Source of the DNA: Himantopus leucocephalus
Lineage: Eukaryota > Chordata > Aves > Charadriiformes > Recurvirostridae
NCBI GenBank assembly: GCA_003993805.1
Contig: RSEF01000031.1
Span: 18,014,361-18,078,360 of the forward strand
Reading direction: 5' to 3'
Length of the DNA stretch: 64,000 bases
The translations under genes were made by a program, and so were the position numbers. A model generated the notes under the pieces. It ran no database searches and had not been told where the DNA came from. It saw only the letters and a list, made by a program, of their open reading frames with translations. This document shows, one piece after another, positions 27,101 through 64,000 of the stretch. Numbering within the stretch: the stretch's first letter is position 1; each line of letters starts with the position of its first letter.

Positions 27101-29946
27101 TAGCCTTTTATTGTCTCTCCTGCCGTTATCTTCCAGGAAAGGTCTGAGCAAGAGGTCAGTGCAGCTTTAGTAGGTATTGGTTCATTTGTTATCTTTCATA
27201 CAGTATGCTGCAGTCAACAGTCTGCTCTCCTCTGAAGGTGAAAGACTTCAACTTAATTTGACTTGTTTATTTACTGTAGAATTTGGCTATCAAACCCGAA
27301 AGATAAGAATAGTTCCTGGTGGGAACATTTCTGAGAATAATTTTTAGTGCTTTGTACAAGCATTAATTTTTAAAAGATCTATATTTGGCAAATTGTGAAC
27401 TACTTCTTTATTGACAGTCTACAGAAGAAACCCATTAGAAAAGTGACCTGGATCTTAGTTCAGATTACTGTGCATTCAAGACTCTCTCTGTTCAGGTAAG
27501 TACGGTATTGTAGGCTTACCCTTGAACAGGCAATTAGATTTGCATTCCTTTCCTGAAAAAGTCTATTTCCTGGGTTGGAGACCCAGGGAAAAAAAAACAT
27601 TTCTTCCTAGAAAAAGATGAGGAAAAAAGGGGGAAATGATAGGAAAAAATCAGCTAGCAGATGTCTCCACGCAAACTGATTGTATATAGAGGAGGCAGTG
27701 GTAATGTTTTTTGCACCTGAAATTCTACATTTTTGAAGCAATTGCATTTGAAAGATAGTGTTATCTTTGATCCAAAATTGTTCATTATTCAGCTTTGTCT
27801 GCCCGTGCTGCATTAACAAAGCACTGCTGAAGAGGAAAACCAGAAAGCTGATTACTTCCTTTCTGGGAATGGAAGTGCCTAGCCTAAGGCGTGGGGGAAT
27901 CTCTCTCCCTTTCTCTCTCTCGATGTAATGCTGGAAACATTTTAAATTTGTTCTAGCCTCTATGGGAAGCCAGCACAGAATGCTCTGGTACCTTTGTCTC
28001 CAGCATGGAACCACAGCTGTCAAACAAATGAGCCCCACCACAGCTTTTATATGATTGCCATTAGTCAGCCCAGGACTCTCCTGGTCCCTGGACAGGCAGG
28101 GTAACACAAGAGGTGAGAGAGACTCACCCACTTTCTCAAAGCCAATAACAGCAACAAGGATCCTCTTCTACTGAGGAAAAAATGGAGTTGCAGGATGTGA
28201 CCTGCCTCTTTTTGATAGCAAAAATCTCAGTTTTTCTTATGCAATCAAAAGGTCTAGAGTGGCAATGGAGTTACAAACATTTGACCTCACTGCGATTTCC
28301 TTGCTCTGCCCTTTGGTCTTCTCTTCCTTCCACACACTGTACCCATTACCAAGCAGTGCATTAAACTAAAGATAATTAATCTCTGCCAGAGTGGTTACTT
28401 TGAGCTCTCACTTTGGGAATACAAATCTCATTCTCGTGTTGTCTACACTGAGGCTTCGGGTTAACACAGAGGCTGCTCGCTGCCAGCCAGAGCTGTATGA
28501 ATTGGTTTACCCTTCTCCTCTGTGCAGTCTGCACCAAAACCATCTGCTCTGTACCAGTCTGCATCGAGCCTTGAATATTTCTAGGAACTGACTTATGAAC
28601 CACTTGCTTCTTGTGTGAGGCCACAGGGAGAGGTCCAAAAGGGCTGGAGTCAGAATAGAGAATTTGGGAGCTGCAACTGGTGGAGTTCCAGGGCAGAGAA
28701 GCTTAGGGACTCTGCAGAGCAGACCAGCTCAGGCAGTGGTCCTGTGGAGCACATACCAGTCTGCTACAGTGTAGGAGGGACTCTGGACTTTCCGATGAGG
28801 CTGGACTGAGCAGGACTGGTCAGGTGCAAAGACAGAGCATGCCAGAATTGATTTTTTCCTTTAACAGAGCATGCTTCTGTCATGCAGTAGTTTTTTCCGT
28901 CTAGCCTCAGGGACTAGGTTGCCTGTCAGGACGGAGCATATGAGCTTTTTACTCTCGTGGATTTCAGCAAGAAGCTAGAGGTTTACATCACTTGTTGAAT
29001 TTGAGCTTTGTACCCCCACATTTGGATTAGACGCTTAAAAATAAAATATCCTTTTATTTGTGTGCAAAAGTTCTCTCTTCCCTGTGTTGCGTCAGAGCAG
29101 CTGTTGTTGTGCTCTGCTTTTTTTCTTTCTGGGACTGTCTGTGACAGCCACCAGCCATCCTTCTATTTACAGTCATTACCGCAAGGAAATTGGAAACTAC
29201 AGCTACTGGGACATGATTATCTTCTCTTTCATGTCAGGTTTGTCTTTTACCATGACACAGCAAAAGAAATGTTTGTACAGCTAATAAAACATTTATCTAG
29301 AGGTAAACAGAAATGCCATGTCCTTGTTGAACGAGCTGCTGATGTAGAGCTAATGTAGGACAGGTTTACTAGCAATGGTGGTACAAAAGGGGTGACAAAA
29401 GGGGACTATGCCCCCCTCCCCCTGCCCACATAATGCCCACAGCCCCTCTGCAATTAGAAGTGGGGAAGCCTCCAGAAAAATAGCAAAATTCAGATAAGAA
29501 TCCTGAAGCAAGCAGAGGTTGGTGCCTTTGTCGTCCTCGAGGAAAGGGCAGTCTTGTGAGATGTTTAGTCAAAGGCTTACAGCGCTTGCCAAGGCTCTTG
29601 ACCGAACAGCAGTCTAGTTAGATTTCCTTCTTCAGTCTGGTGCTCAAAGTAATGAAATAATGCCTAGTAAGTAACTCATGACCATGCAATCCTTGTTTTA
29701 TGAAAATAACACTACACAATTGCATTTTTGTCACTGAGGAATATGAAGAATTAAATGAAAGAGACATAAATCTGTCAGTGCAATGAACCGTTTAGAACAG
29801 TGTGTGCTATAGCCTGTCTGTCCCACAGGGATTAGTGTTTCATTGTTCTTTTTTACCTTGTTGAATTCACAAACCCCACAAACTTACAACGTAGAAAATA
29901 TGTGAAAAAACAAACAGCCATTTTAGCTCATTTGCTAAAACTGCCT

Positions 29947-29952
29947 TTTATT
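29947..29952 (-). promoter_or_regulatory. ANKRD55: Candidate ANKRD55 polyadenylation signal AATAAA
   Basis: AATAAA on the minus strand about 470 bases past the stop codon. Downstream on the same strand are T/GT-rich stretches (TGTTTGTTTTTT and TTTGTGGGGTTTGTG, about 29915-29870), the usual context of a cleavage site. A weaker ATTAAA lies closer to the stop (30341-30346), so an earlier end is possible. Confidence 0.45.
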
Positions 29953-30419
29953 TTGAGCTTATAATTTTAACCTTAAAAATATTTTTTTGATGGCACACAG
30001 CCTCAGAATCAGCACCTTTGCATTTACAAACTACAGAGGCTCCCTGTCAATTTATGTTTCCCTAATTCTGAATTTTAAATCATGCAGAAAATCTTACTCT
30101 TTGTTCCTGTTTTCTGTGAAAGGCTTAACAGCACATTGCTGCAACAAGATTGCATGTTATGAGGTTTCCATTCACAAAATAGATTTACAGCACATTAGAT
30201 ATCGATTTAGTAATTTCATCATAAATGAAAACTAGAATGAAAAAGCCTATATAAATACACAGTGCCACTTTTGTGATGTGCTACCCTTTCTTGGTTTTTG
30301 TTCATTTACATTCCAGTTCACAAGAGCATCGTTAGTGTAATTTAATGAAATTTTACTGTACAGTTATCTTGTAACAAGCTCTTAGATATATTTCATCTGA
30401 CTGAGGCCAGTGTAATGAG
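29953..30419 (-). other. ANKRD55: Probable ANKRD55 3' UTR
   Basis: AT-rich sequence between the stop codon and the candidate AATAAA, with no repeat recognised. Its extent is inferred only from the polyadenylation signal. Confidence 0.45.

Positions 30420-64000
<33,581 letters not shown>

Larger units (their letters stand above)
12019..29946. other. Downstream intergenic region, no gene seen
   Basis: About 18 kb between the LTR cluster and the 3' end of ANKRD55. It contains poly-A (12844-12857), two short tandem duplications and otherwise AT-rich unique-looking DNA. The longest open frame is 174 codons on the minus strand (27607-28131); it has no recognisable domain, has mixed composition and ends in a Phe-rich run, so I do not call it. 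A frame at 29060-29284 has a hydrophobic stretch resembling a signal peptide but no other support. Confidence 0.5.

Noticed and set aside
27607..28131. 174-codon minus-strand open frame
   Set aside because: It is the longest non-ANKRD55, gap-free frame, but has no recognisable domain, an unremarkable start context and a Phe-rich low-complexity end. A frame of this size in 64 kb of six-frame AT-rich DNA is not surprising. Transcript evidence would change this.
29060..29284. Frame with a hydrophobic stretch resembling a signal peptide
   Set aside because: No conserved motif, no plausible exon boundaries that I could pair, and no known gene expected on this strand here.
1..29946. Possible IL6ST exons or promoter downstream of ANKRD55
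   Set aside because: Expected from mammalian gene order, but no fibronectin-type or signal-peptide exon and no convincing CpG promoter were found in this window.

Overview
The window is vertebrate, almost certainly avian, genomic DNA. Several CR1 LINE copies are present, some still ending in the diagnostic ATTCTATG-type repeats, together with bird-type endogenous retrovirus LTRs. One spliced gene is spread thinly over long AT-rich introns. I cannot name the species. Two runs of N (exactly 1000 and 100 bases) mark assembly gaps, and both lie inside CR1 copies.

The only protein-coding gene I can support is the avian orthologue of ANKRD55 (ankyrin repeat domain 55), on the minus strand from beyond the right edge (64000) down to a stop codon at 30420-30422. 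Seven coding exons are visible: 63936-64000 (partial), 60252-60380, 48109-48293, 45694-45861, 43605-44266, 37968-38069 and 30420-30688. All six introns are GT-AG and every exon phase is compatible, giving 525 codons of open reading. The first four exons encode ankyrin repeats; the last three encode the low-complexity, Ser/Pro/Lys-rich tail. The N-terminal exons (roughly 140 residues by comparison with my memory of the human protein) lie outside the window.

Region 1-29,946 lies downstream of the gene, and I see no supportable gene in it. It holds an eroded LTR (about 1108-1760), a polypyrimidine tract (3064-3238), a CR1 split by the 1 kb gap (4276-5660), and a complete solo LTR of 681 bp with a perfect 5-bp target-site duplication (10903-11583). 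A second, less certain LTR-like block adjoins it. In mammals the neighbour on this side is IL6ST, but no IL6ST exon was recognised here.

The introns carry one sense CR1 (36885-37870), recent antisense CR1s (46192-46714 and 52342-52645), a cluster of very old antisense CR1 fossils (48638-51130 or beyond), simple repeats, and a few short motifs worth testing. I found no novel multi-gene system. The most interesting points are alternative splice acceptors at two ANKRD55 junctions, the cleanly dated solo LTR, an RFX X-box-like palindrome abutting a 5' splice site, and evidence that both gap lengths are placeholders.
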